Assembly: GCA_023461115.1 (NCBI GenBank)
Contig: JAEWOA010000202.1
Location: 1-7,016 of the forward strand
Direction: 5' to 3'
Length of the DNA: 7,016 nt
Origin: Actinomycetes bacterium
Lineage (GTDB): Bacteria; Actinomycetota; Actinomycetes; Actinomycetales; Cellulomonadaceae
Shown: in pieces, positions 1-5,488 of the stretch
How positions within the stretch are numbered: the first letter of the stretch is position 1
How the letters are laid out: every line of letters starts with the position of its first letter
The notes under the pieces: model-generated
Databases searched by the model: none
Told to the model about the DNA's origin: nothing
What the model saw: only the letters and a program-made list of their open reading frames with translations
Translations under genes and position numbers: made by a program

Positions 1-113
1 CGCCCACATTGGCCGCAGACATTGGCCCCGCCGTGGCCAGCATCTCCATGTATGTGCTGATGGCCGCCGTTCTTGTGTTTAAGCCCTCGGGCCTGTTTCC
101 AGCCAAAGGCTAG
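1..113 (+). CDS. livH: LivH-type permease of a branched-chain amino acid-type ABC importer (3' end only)
   Basis: This is the C-terminal fragment of an integral membrane permease. Only the last 36 codons are present (complete codons from base 3), ending in TAG at 111-113. The visible tail, PAVASISMYVLMAAVLVFKP followed by SGLFPAKG, is one hydrophobic helix and a short cytoplasmic end. The 'KPSGLFG/PxKG' ending is typical of LivH proteins of the HAAT (hydrophobic amino acid transporter) ABC family. In that family LivH pairs with LivM to form the membrane channel. The LivM gene follows after only 3 nt, which supports the call and indicates one operon. The rest of the gene, any substrate-binding protein gene and the promoter must lie to the left of the window. 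The true substrate cannot be read from this fragment. Confidence 0.88.
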   Translation, partial: PTLAADIGPAVASISMYVLMAAVLVFKPSGLFPAKG

Positions 114-116
114 ATC

Positions 117-1133
117 GTGTTTGCCGTGTCTGATTCTGCTGCCTCCCACCCGCCGCCGCTGGCCAGCACCGCCCACGCCCGCTGGGTCAGCCACAGCGTG
201 CTGGCCGCGCTGGTGTTGGTGCTGGGCGCTTTCCCGTGGGTGGCCCCCGCGCTGGGGCTGGACTATTACGTGGACTTTGTCCGCCGCATCCTCACCCTCA
301 GCATCGCCGCACTCAGTTTGAACTTTCTCATTGGCCGCGCAGGCCTCGTCGCTTTGGGCCACGCCGGTTTTGTGGGCGTGGGGGCCTACGCCGTGGTGGC
401 CATGGTGGAGGGCGGCTTTAGCAACGCGTGGCTCATCTGGCTAGTGGCCGCCGTGGCGGGCGTGCTTATCTCCGGTCTGATTGGGCTGGTGGCCGTGCGC
501 ACCACGGGCGTGTACTTCATCATGATTACGCTGGCCTTTGCGCAAATGCTGTACTACCTGGCCGTGTCGCTGCGCGCCTATGGCGGGGACGACGGCTACA
601 CCATGTATTCACCGCTGCTGCTGTGGGAAGGTGTGGATGCAGCAGGAAATTGGCTGTTTACCGTTGTCCTGCTTGCGCTGGCAGCTATCTTTTTGCTGAT
701 ATCGCGCATTGAGCGCTCTTACTTTGGCCGCGCCCTGGAAGGCATTCGCGACAACGAAACGCGCATGCAGGCCATGGGCTACCCCACGGTGCGCCTCAAA
801 CTGCTGGCCTTTGCGCTGGCAGGCGGTATTGCCAGCTTGGCCGGTGCGCTGCTGGCCGCGCAAAACGGGTTTGTCAGCCCCAGCCTGATGCAGTGGAACC
901 AATCGGCGCTGCTGATTGTGATGGTCGTCATCGGGGGCATCGGCCTGCGCTGGGGCGCGCCGCTGGGCGTGGCCGTGTGGCTGGTGCTGGAAGAAATCCT
1001 CAAACAAAGCACCGACTACTGGCACGCGCCGATGGGCTTGCTGCTGGTGGCCGTCGTCTTTCTTGCGCCCAAGGGTTTGGCAGCTTTCTTTGCTAAAAAG
1101 AATAGCTACCACCGCAAGGAGGGTACGGCATGA
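117..1133 (+). CDS. livM: LivM-type permease of a branched-chain amino acid-type ABC importer
   Basis: This 338-residue polytopic inner-membrane protein is the second channel subunit of a HAAT-family ABC importer. Hydrophobic segments run through most of the chain (about residues 27-45, 56-74, 80-96, 104-125, 130-150, 178-196, 227-249, 263-290 and 306-324). The cytoplasmic coupling loop, with the family pattern GRALEGIRDNETRMQAMGY, lies at residues 204-222, and the LNFLIGRAGLVALGHAGFVG block at 68-87 is typical of LivM. The GTG start at 117 is chosen because an AAAGG ribosome-binding sequence sits at 105-109, 7 nt upstream, and the livH stop is only 3 nt away. No ATG is available nearby in frame. 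The stop overlaps the livG start as ATGA. Residues about 176-191 are encoded by a segment that resembles the interspersed repeat found at 4507 and 4850 on the opposite strand. The imported solute is not determinable; amino acids, amides, ureas and aromatic acids are all known for this family. Confidence 0.93.
   Translation: MFAVSDSAASHPPPLASTAHARWVSHSVLAALVLVLGAFPWVAPALGLDYYVDFVRRILTLSIAALSLNFLIGRAGLVALGHAGFVGVGAYAVVAMVEGGFSNAWLIWLVAAVAGVLISGLIGLVAVRTTGVYFIMITLAFAQMLYYLAVSLRAYGGDDGYTMYSPLLLWEGVDAAGNWLFTVVLLALAAIFLLISRIERSYFGRALEGIRDNETRMQAMGYPTVRLKLLAFALAGGIASLAGALLAAQNGFVSPSLMQWNQSALLIVMVVIGGIGLRWGAPLGVAVWLVLEEILKQSTDYWHAPMGLLLVAVVFLAPKGLAAFFAKKNSYHRKEGTA
1116..1122 (+). promoter_or_regulatory. 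Strong Shine-Dalgarno for livG
   Basis: AAGGAGG at 1116-1122 lies 7 nt before the livG ATG at 1130 and sits inside the last codons of livM. It is the best ribosome-binding site in the operon and fixes the livG start at the ATGA overlap. Confidence 0.8.
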
Positions 1134-1912
1134 GCCTGCTTTCCATTCAAAACCTCGTCAAACGCTTTGGCGCGTTGACCGCCACCGACCATGTCTCGCT
1201 CTCAGTGGAGAAGGGCGAAATCCACGCCCTGATCGGCCCCAACGGCGCGGGCAAATCCACGCTGGTGCATTTGATCTCGGGCTTGCTGCCTGCGGACGAA
1301 GGCTCGCTCAAGCTCGATGGTCACGAACTCATCCACCTCGCCCCCCACCAGCGCGTGGCAGCGGGCTTGTCGCGCTGCTTTCAAATTACCAGCATCTTCC
1401 CCAAGCTGACCGTGGCCGAGAACCTGCTTTTGGCCGTGCAAGCCCACCATAGCAACAGCTTTCGCTGGTTCAAGGTGCGCGACAAAGATGCGGAGTTAAA
1501 GGCCAAAGCGTGGGCGCTAGCCCAGCGCGTGCAGCTGCACGACCAGTGGAACACCACCGCCGGCACCTTGCCCCACGGCGCACAGCGCAAGCTCGATGTC
1601 GCTTTGGCCATTGCCGCCACGCCCAAGCTGCTGCTGCTGGACGAGCCCATGGCCGGCATGGGGCCAGCGGAATCTGAAGAAATGGTGGAACTGATTCAGC
1701 AACTGCGCCAAGACATGGCCATTTTGCTGATTGAGCACGATATGGACGCCGTGTTCCAACTGGCCGACCGCATCACCGTGCTGGTCTACGGCAAGGTGTT
1801 TGCGCAAGGAAGTTCAGAGCAAATTCAGAACGACCCGCGTGTGCAAGCCGTGTATTTGGGCCAAGAGGATGACGTGGGCGAATTAGAACAACAAGCAGAG
1901 GGCGCGGCATGA
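1130..1912 (+). CDS. livG: LivG-type ATP-binding protein of the ABC importer
   Basis: This 260-residue cytoplasmic ATPase drives the LivHM channel together with LivF. Walker A is GPNGAGKST (36-44), the Q-loop glutamine is in CFQITS (Q85), Walker B is LLLLDEP (167-173, catalytic E172), and the switch histidine is H203 in IEHDM. The ABC signature reads LPHGAQRKL (147-155) in place of the LSGGQ consensus or the usual LivG LSHG/YGxQR; this is a mild deviation that keeps the central glycine. The 'PMAGMGPAE' segment after Walker B is characteristic of LivG. The start is well fixed by the AAGGAGG site 7 nt upstream and the ATGA overlap with livM. The stop overlaps the livF start in the same way, so the two ATPases are translationally coupled. 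The tail after about residue 245 is acidic (DDVGELEQQAEG) and outside the conserved fold. Confidence 0.95.
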   Translation: MSLLSIQNLVKRFGALTATDHVSLSVEKGEIHALIGPNGAGKSTLVHLISGLLPADEGSLKLDGHELIHLAPHQRVAAGLSRCFQITSIFPKLTVAENLLLAVQAHHSNSFRWFKVRDKDAELKAKAWALAQRVQLHDQWNTTAGTLPHGAQRKLDVALAIAATPKLLLLDEPMAGMGPAESEEMVELIQQLRQDMAILLIEHDMDAVFQLADRITVLVYGKVFAQGSSEQIQNDPRVQAVYLGQEDDVGELEQQAEGAA

Positions 1913-2592
1913 GCCATTCTGAAACTCCATTGCTCGAAGTGCGCAATATCGAAGCAGGCTATGGCGCCAGCCAAGTGCTATTTGGCGTGAGTTTGAGCAT
2001 TGCGCCGCACCAAGTCGTCAGCCTCATGGGCCGCAACGGCATGGGCAAATCGACCACCATCAAATGCATCACCGGCGCTTTGCCCGTGCGAAAAGGGCAG
2101 ATTTTCTTTGAGGGCCAAGAGATTACGAACCTTCCCGCCGACGAAATTGCCCGCCGTGGCATTGCGCTGGTACCGGAGGGGCGCATGTGTTTTCCTAATT
2201 TGACGGTGCGAGAGCATCTGGTGGCGTTTGCACGAGCACCTGCAAAATCTCCAAAAGGAGAGCAAGGTGCCCTAGTAGAACCTTGGGATTTGGCCAAAAT
2301 CTATGAACTTTTCCCGCGCCTCAAAGAGCGTGAGCACCATATGGGCAACCAGCTTTCGGGTGGTGAGCAACAGATGCTGGCGATTGGGCGGGCGTTATCG
2401 ACGAATCCGAAATTGCTGATTTTGGATGAGGCGACGGAGGGACTGGCACCCGTGGTGAGGGAGGAGATTTGGAGATGTCTGAAGCAGATTAAAAAAAGTG
2501 GCGAGTCTATTTTAGTTATTGATAAAAATGTGAACGCATTGGTTAAATTGTCAAATTTTTCATTTTTATTAAAAATAGGTAGGATTGTTTGA
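1909..2592 (+). CDS. livF: LivF-type ATP-binding protein, C-terminally shortened and with an AT-rich 3' end
   Basis: This 227-residue ATPase is the partner of LivG. Walker A is GRNGMGKST (41-49), the family-typical VPEGR follows at 88-92, the signature is LSGGEQQ (149-155), Walker B is LLILDEATEG (169-178, E174), and the switch region VIDKNV is at 203-208. All nucleotide-binding motifs are intact. From about codon 192 (base ~2482) the codons become strongly AT-biased, while the protein still reads as LivF (SGESILVIDKNVNALVKL). The chain then stops at GRIV, where LivF proteins normally continue with W and about 20-25 more residues ending in Y(L)GV. The stop is TGA followed directly in frame by TAA (2590-2595), so readthrough would not extend it. 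The start is the ATG of an ATGA overlap with livG, with GAGG at 1897-1900. The lost tail is outside the catalytic core, so the protein could still work, but this is not certain. Confidence 0.9.
   Translation: MSHSETPLLEVRNIEAGYGASQVLFGVSLSIAPHQVVSLMGRNGMGKSTTIKCITGALPVRKGQIFFEGQEITNLPADEIARRGIALVPEGRMCFPNLTVREHLVAFARAPAKSPKGEQGALVEPWDLAKIYELFPRLKEREHHMGNQLSGGEQQMLAIGRALSTNPKLLILDEATEGLAPVVREEIWRCLKQIKKSGESILVIDKNVNALVKLSNFSFLLKIGRIV
2577..2584 (+). promoter_or_regulatory. Weak Shine-Dalgarno for the AT-rich membrane-protein gene
   Basis: AGGTAGGA at 2577-2584 lies 10 nt before the ATG at 2595, inside the last livF codons. It favours the ATG over a TTG at 2589 in the same frame, which would be only 4 nt away. 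Confidence 0.5.
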
Positions 2593-2594
2593 TA

Positions 2595-3716
2595 ATGCAA
2601 TTCAATACAAGTGAATTATTAAAAATAAAAATAAATAAATACAGAAAATCCCCTTACATCCTTCATTTTGTGTCGTCAGAGTTTAAAAAACTCGTAGCAC
2701 TTTCAAAAGATTTTAAGAGAGAAGATTTTCCATTATTTTTTGATTATCTTGACTCCCTAGAGTCTTTGGTTCTAGGGTTTGATTTTAAAAATGGATATGA
2801 GATTCAAGCTAGAAATATATTGGATTTCTACAGAAATCAACCATTCCCTTTAAGTAAGAAAATCATTGAATTATTTGATTCTGTTTTTTACTCTTCAAAA
2901 GATAGCCGCCAAAAATGTTTGAATTTTTTGGAAGGTTTTTTAAAAAGCAGCAAGAAAGGAAGTGAAAAAGATATTGCTAAAAACAATGTTCTTCACTCTT
3001 ACTCTCTGCAGGGAAGAATTGAAAAAATTGAAGACTTATTAAGCAAGATTGAAGAAGGGAGTTTGAGGAAAAATATAGATAAATTGATAAAGATAAATGA
3101 TGATTACGATAAACTCGAAGATGAATTAAATAGTAGAACTCGAGAGTTTTCGCGATTGGTTGAAGATTTAAAATCTTTTCATAGCGAAGCAATAGAAGCT
3201 CAAAGAATTGAGTACATAGATAGTATTGAAGATCTCAAAAAAGCATTTGAAGTAGATTTAAGCTTGAAGAGTGCTGTAAAGTATTGGTCTGACAAGGCTA
3301 GAAAGCATCGAAAGGATGCAAAAAATATTATTAGTATACTGACATATTTTTCACCATTTGCACTGATTGTTTTGGCTGGGATTATTTTTATGATCTTCCT
3401 TGCTTCTAATAGTTTAAATGGTGATTTAATAGATAAAAACTTTAAATACGTAATTTCAGCAATCTTCATTACTGTATTTGTCTGGGGTTTTAGATTAGCT
3501 GTAAAGATATGGCTAAGTAATCATCATTTAGCTAACGATGCGGAAGAAAGAGTTATTCTTGTTCAAACCTATCTCGCTTTAATGAAAGATGGTGGAGTTC
3601 CGCAAGATGACGATAAGAAGATCGTTATGAATTCTATTTTTAGACAGGCCGCTGATGGAGTAGTAAAAGATGATGGAATGCCAAATCCTATATTAAATTT
3701 AGTAACTAAAAAATAA
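2595..3716 (+). CDS. Membrane-anchored coiled-coil protein, probable DUF6161 family, function unknown
   Basis: The 373-residue product is Lys/Asp/Glu-rich. Residues 1-135 are a predicted mostly helical soluble part, followed by a highly charged, probably coiled-coil stretch at about 138-218. A conserved-looking AVKYWSDKARKHRKDAKN (227-244) leads into two membrane segments at about 245-271 and 285-307. The tail has LANDAEERVILVQTYLALMK (312-331) and IFRQAADGVVKDDG (348-361). From memory, the AVxYWxxKAxxHR block, the paired helices and the 'DAEERvxmvxTYLAL...ifrpaxDGivkdd' tail match DUF6161, whose role is not established. The ATG at 2595 is preferred over the in-frame TTG at 2589 because of the AGGTAGGA site at 2577-2584. 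It begins 2 nt after the livF stop and ends 4 nt before the SDR-like start, so it is co-transcribed with genes to which it has no evident functional link. G+C is about 30%, far below its neighbours, pointing to recent transfer. The family call is recollection, not a search result. Confidence 0.75.
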   Translation: MQFNTSELLKIKINKYRKSPYILHFVSSEFKKLVALSKDFKREDFPLFFDYLDSLESLVLGFDFKNGYEIQARNILDFYRNQPFPLSKKIIELFDSVFYSSKDSRQKCLNFLEGFLKSSKKGSEKDIAKNNVLHSYSLQGRIEKIEDLLSKIEEGSLRKNIDKLIKINDDYDKLEDELNSRTREFSRLVEDLKSFHSEAIEAQRIEYIDSIEDLKKAFEVDLSLKSAVKYWSDKARKHRKDAKNIISILTYFSPFALIVLAGIIFMIFLASNSLNGDLIDKNFKYVISAIFITVFVWGFRLAVKIWLSNHHLANDAEERVILVQTYLALMKDGGVPQDDDKKIVMNSIFRQAADGVVKDDGMPNPILNLVTKK

Positions 3717-3720
3717 TTTT

Positions 3721-4425
3721 ATGTTTAAAAAGAATGTAGCCATCATCCTCGCCGCAGGCTCCGGCATGGGTGCAGCCACTGCCCGCAAACTCGCCGCTGA
3801 CGGCTACCACGTCGGCATTCTGTCTTCCTCCGGCAAGGGCGAAGCACTGGCTCAAGAGTTGGGCGGCGTGGGCGTGACTGGCAGCAACCACAGCCAGGCC
3901 GATATTCAAAAGCTGGTCGATCTGGTGATGGAGCGCTGGGGCCGGGTCGATGTGCTGGTCAACTCCGCAGGCAATGGCCCGCGTGCGCCGGTGCTGGAAT
4001 TGTCGGACGAAGACTGGCACAAGGGGCTGGAAGCCTACTTCCTGAACGTGGTGCGCGCGGCGCGGGTGGTGACGCCCATCATGGTCAGCCAAGGGGGCGG
4101 GGCGATTGTCAATATCTCCACCGCGTGGGCGCTGGAGCCGGTGGATTTATTCCCCACATCCGCCGTCTCGCGCGCGGGCTTGATGAGTTTTATCAAGCTG
4201 TTTGTGGACGAATACGCCCGCTACGGTGTGCGCATGAACAATGTGCTGCCCGGCTGGATCAACAGCAAACCCGAGCAGGAAGCGCGAAAGAACGCGGTGC
4301 CCATGCAGCGCTACGGCACGGTGGAAGAGATTGCGGCGACGATTGCTTTCCTCGCCAGCGAGGGCGGTGCCTACATCAACGGCCAGAACATTCGGGTGGA
4401 TGGCGGGCTGATGCGTTCGGTATAA
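3721..4425 (+). CDS. Short-chain dehydrogenase/reductase-like protein lacking the YxxxK catalytic pair
   Basis: This 234-residue protein has a Rossmann fold of the SDR type. The glycine-rich dinucleotide motif is AAGSGMG (11-17), NSAG (81-84) stabilises the central sheet, the active-site serine is S133 in NIST, the catalytic-type Asn is N109 in FLNVV, and the C-terminal YINGQNIRVDGG (218-229) is typical. Where a canonical SDR has YxxxK, about 14 residues after the serine, the sequence reads SAVSR (147-151), so neither Tyr nor Lys is present. Oxidoreductase activity by the standard mechanism is therefore doubtful; it may bind NAD(P)(H) without classical catalysis or use another residue. It follows the liv genes and shares their terminator at 4465-4488, so a role tied to the imported compound is likely (inference). 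The ATG start lies 4 nt after the preceding stop with no visible Shine-Dalgarno, and the first ~7 codons are AT-rich like the upstream island, then switch to GC-rich usage. Confidence 0.85.
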   Translation: MFKKNVAIILAAGSGMGAATARKLAADGYHVGILSSSGKGEALAQELGGVGVTGSNHSQADIQKLVDLVMERWGRVDVLVNSAGNGPRAPVLELSDEDWHKGLEAYFLNVVRAARVVTPIMVSQGGGAIVNISTAWALEPVDLFPTSAVSRAGLMSFIKLFVDEYARYGVRMNNVLPGWINSKPEQEARKNAVPMQRYGTVEEIAATIAFLASEGGAYINGQNIRVDGGLMRSV

Positions 4426-4464
4426 ACCGTTGCGCAGGCAAAGCGTGTGCAAGCATCCATGACC

Positions 4465-4488
4465 AGCCGCCTGCGGGCGGCTTTCTTT
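4465..4488 (+). terminator. Rho-independent terminator of the liv/SDR operon
   Basis: A perfect 7-bp stem, AGCCGCC (4465-4471) with GGCGGCT (4476-4482), has a TGCG loop and is followed by TTCTTT. It lies 40 nt after the SDR-like stop codon and is the natural end of the plus-strand operon. Confidence 0.85.
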
Positions 4489-4506
4489 ATGCGTTTCAAC
4501 CTCACG

Positions 4507-4555
4507 ATTGATAGCTGTCAGTGCTTGCTGCATCAGCTCTAGAGGCTAATTTGAT
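4507..4555 (+). repeat. Interspersed 'gatagctg' repeat, copy 1
   Basis: This 49-bp segment begins ATTGATAGCTG and matches 4850-4897. The first 25 bases agree at 23 positions, and the last part (GCTAATTTGAT against GCCTATTTGAC) also agrees. Elements starting ATAGCTG with a 'cgcttgc' core and a 'ttTGAc' end are, from memory, common in intergenic regions of Comamonadaceae. Confidence 0.8.
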
Positions 4556-4722
4556 CAATTTCTCAGTTAGTCAAAGCGCAGCGCTGGTGCCCCCTGCAGA
4601 CCTGCCGCAGCACCGCTGCGAGACAGGGCTGCCACGTTCATCTGACTCGCCGTGGCTGTCCGAGCGACGCGCTGGAAGCGCAAAGCAAGTTCCACGGTGG
4701 GTATCCAAAAGCGCACTCTTTG

Positions 4723-4797
4723 CCTACTTTCTCGGGCACAAGCGAGAAAAGCGCTGCTTTCACTAAAGTAGGTCGGCTGCCGGGACGAACTCCCGGC
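4723..4797. repeat. Nested inverted repeats, probable decayed intergenic repeat element
   Basis: Three perfect stems follow one another. CCTACTTT (4723-4730) pairs with AAAGTAGG (4765-4772). Inside it TTTCTCG (4728-4734) pairs with CGAGAAA (4743-4749); the two stems share three bases and so are alternatives at their edge. GCCGGGA (4779-4785) then pairs with TCCCGGC (4791-4797). The arrangement resembles a structured intergenic repeat frequent in Burkholderiales ('...ctacttt...aaagtagg...ccggg...'). That resemblance is from memory; the stems are seen directly. It could act in RNA processing or be inert repeat DNA. Confidence 0.55.
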
Positions 4798-4849
4798 CTC
4801 TGTCCACCAAGTCGCCGCCGTATTTGAGACAAGCCGCTGGATAGAAACT

Positions 4850-4897
4850 ATTGATAGCTGCCAATGCTTGCTGCAAAGCGATAAAAGCCTATTTGAC
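4850..4897 (+). repeat. Interspersed 'gatagctg' repeat, copy 2
   Basis: This is the same orientation and register as the copy at 4507-4555, about 343 bases downstream. The two copies bracket the hairpin-rich segment at 4700-4800, so that segment may have been inserted between, or carried by, the pair. The copy starts ATTGATAGCTG and ends CTATTTGAC. Confidence 0.8.
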
Positions 4898-5026
4898 TGG
4901 TAAAAACCAATTGCCAATATCGAAATGCGATGTGGCTTTGGACTGGCGGGGGCTAGCCAGTGCGCAGAAGCATCTGCACAGCAGAGAATGATTGCCGAAC
5001 CCATCGGCAGCGATGCTGCGGCCAGA

Positions 5027-5488
5027 TCAACTGGCCTGCGGTGTGCTGCCGCGCTGAATCAGCAGGCCTTCCAGCAGTTGCAGCTGTTCGCGCTGCAGGG
5101 CGAGTAATTCGTGCCACTGCTGGTTTTGCAGTTGATCGATTTTGTCGTGCAGCAGCATGATTTCCAGTTCGGCTTTGAGGTTGACTTCGTAATCGTGTTC
5201 GCTGCGCACGCGGTCTTTGTCGGACTGGCGGTTTTGCGACATCAAGATGATGGGCGCTTGAATGGCGGCCAGCATGGACAGCACCAAGTTCAGCAAGATA
5301 TAGGGGTAGGGGTCAAACGTGTGGCCCTGCCAGGCCAGCATGGTGAAGATAAACAGCAGCACAAAAGTCCACGAGCCGCCAAAGCCTGCCACGGCATCGG
5401 CGGCGCGTGCGCCCCAGCCGTCGTGGTTGGGCGTGGCTGCATGGCTGAGGTTGCGTGAGATGTGCTTGCGCTGGCGCACGTGCGCCAC
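5027..5488 (-). CDS. DUF1003 family membrane protein (N-terminus frameshifted or misread)
   Basis: This 153-residue reading frame carries the DUF1003 core. FGGSWTF (36-42) enters a first membrane helix (about 38-54), FDPYPYILLNLVLS (58-71) enters the second (about 61-84), and QAPIILMSQNRQ (77-88) is followed by a long charged helix (about 90-145; HDYEVNLKAELEI) that may form a coiled coil in the cytoplasm. The function of the family is unknown. The GTG at 5488 is only the first usable codon and has no Shine-Dalgarno. Upstream in the same frame the translation ALDERTRKVV (to about 5517) still looks like the family's N-terminus, but a stop at 5573-5575 follows without an ATG. A sensible N-terminus from an ATG at 5634 lies in the neighbouring frame. 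The gene therefore probably spans 5027-5634 with a one-base loss near 5512-5520. It converges on the plus-strand operon. Confidence 0.85.
   Translation of the reverse strand: MAHVRQRKHISRNLSHAATPNHDGWGARAADAVAGFGGSWTFVLLFIFTMLAWQGHTFDPYPYILLNLVLSMLAAIQAPIILMSQNRQSDKDRVRSEHDYEVNLKAELEIMLLHDKIDQLQNQQWHELLALQREQLQLLEGLLIQRGSTPQAS

Larger units (their letters stand above)
2465..3740 (+). mobile_element. AT-rich horizontally acquired island inside the liv operon
   Basis: Base composition changes abruptly here. Hand counts of G+C per 60 bases are 36 (2341-2400), 34 (2401-2460), 21 (2461-2520) and 13 (2521-2580). The island stays at roughly 28-38% in the lines counted, has 12 at 3661-3720, and recovers to 32 at 3721-3780, nearly all of it after base 3740. 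The segment holds one complete gene plus the 3' end of livF and the 5' end of the SDR-like gene. I see no transposase, terminal inverted repeat, target duplication or tRNA, so the mechanism is unknown. Homologous-end recombination with an AT-rich donor is the simplest reading, because the livF tail is still homologous protein. That this is foreign DNA is inference from composition and codon use; the edges are approximate. Confidence 0.65.
4489..5026. other. Long non-coding stretch made of interspersed repeats and hairpins
   Basis: No convincing gene is present over about 540 bases. The open frames that cross it give low-complexity, Arg/Ser/Ala-rich translations with no recognisable motif, and they do not agree with any start signal. 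The stretch contains two copies of a ~48-bp repeat (4507-4555 and 4850-4897), a hairpin-rich section between them (about 4700-4800) and, from about 4900 to 5026, only small imperfect inverted repeats (for example GCCGA/TCGGC at 4994-5008). It separates the plus-strand operon from the convergent DUF1003 gene. Confidence 0.7.

Noticed and set aside
609..1112. Long minus-strand open frame (167 codons) opposite livM
   Set aside because: It is the antisense of a well-supported LivM gene; its translation is Gln/His/Arg-rich and has no recognisable motif, as expected from GC-rich codon shadows.
2589..2594. TTG at 2589 as the start of the AT-rich membrane-protein gene
   Set aside because: It overlaps the livF stop and lies only 4 nt after the AGGTAGGA site; the ATG at 2595 has normal spacing.
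2465..3740. A classical insertion sequence or integron cassette as explanation of the AT-rich island
   Set aside because: No transposase, terminal inverted repeats, target-site duplication or attC-like structure could be found at the edges.
4125..4511. Plus-strand frame of 128 codons overlapping the SDR-like gene
   Set aside because: It reads out of frame through the conserved SDR C-terminus and the terminator hairpin; it is a shadow.
4567..5004. Minus-strand open frame of 145 codons in the gap between SDR and DUF1003
   Set aside because: It runs through both repeat and hairpin sequences, has no family-like motif or ribosome-binding site, and its composition is that of translated repeat DNA.
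5020..5036. GGCCAG/CTGGCC inverted repeat around the DUF1003 stop codon as a terminator
   Set aside because: The stem is 6 bp and lacks a following T-run on the minus strand; it may be chance in GC-rich DNA.
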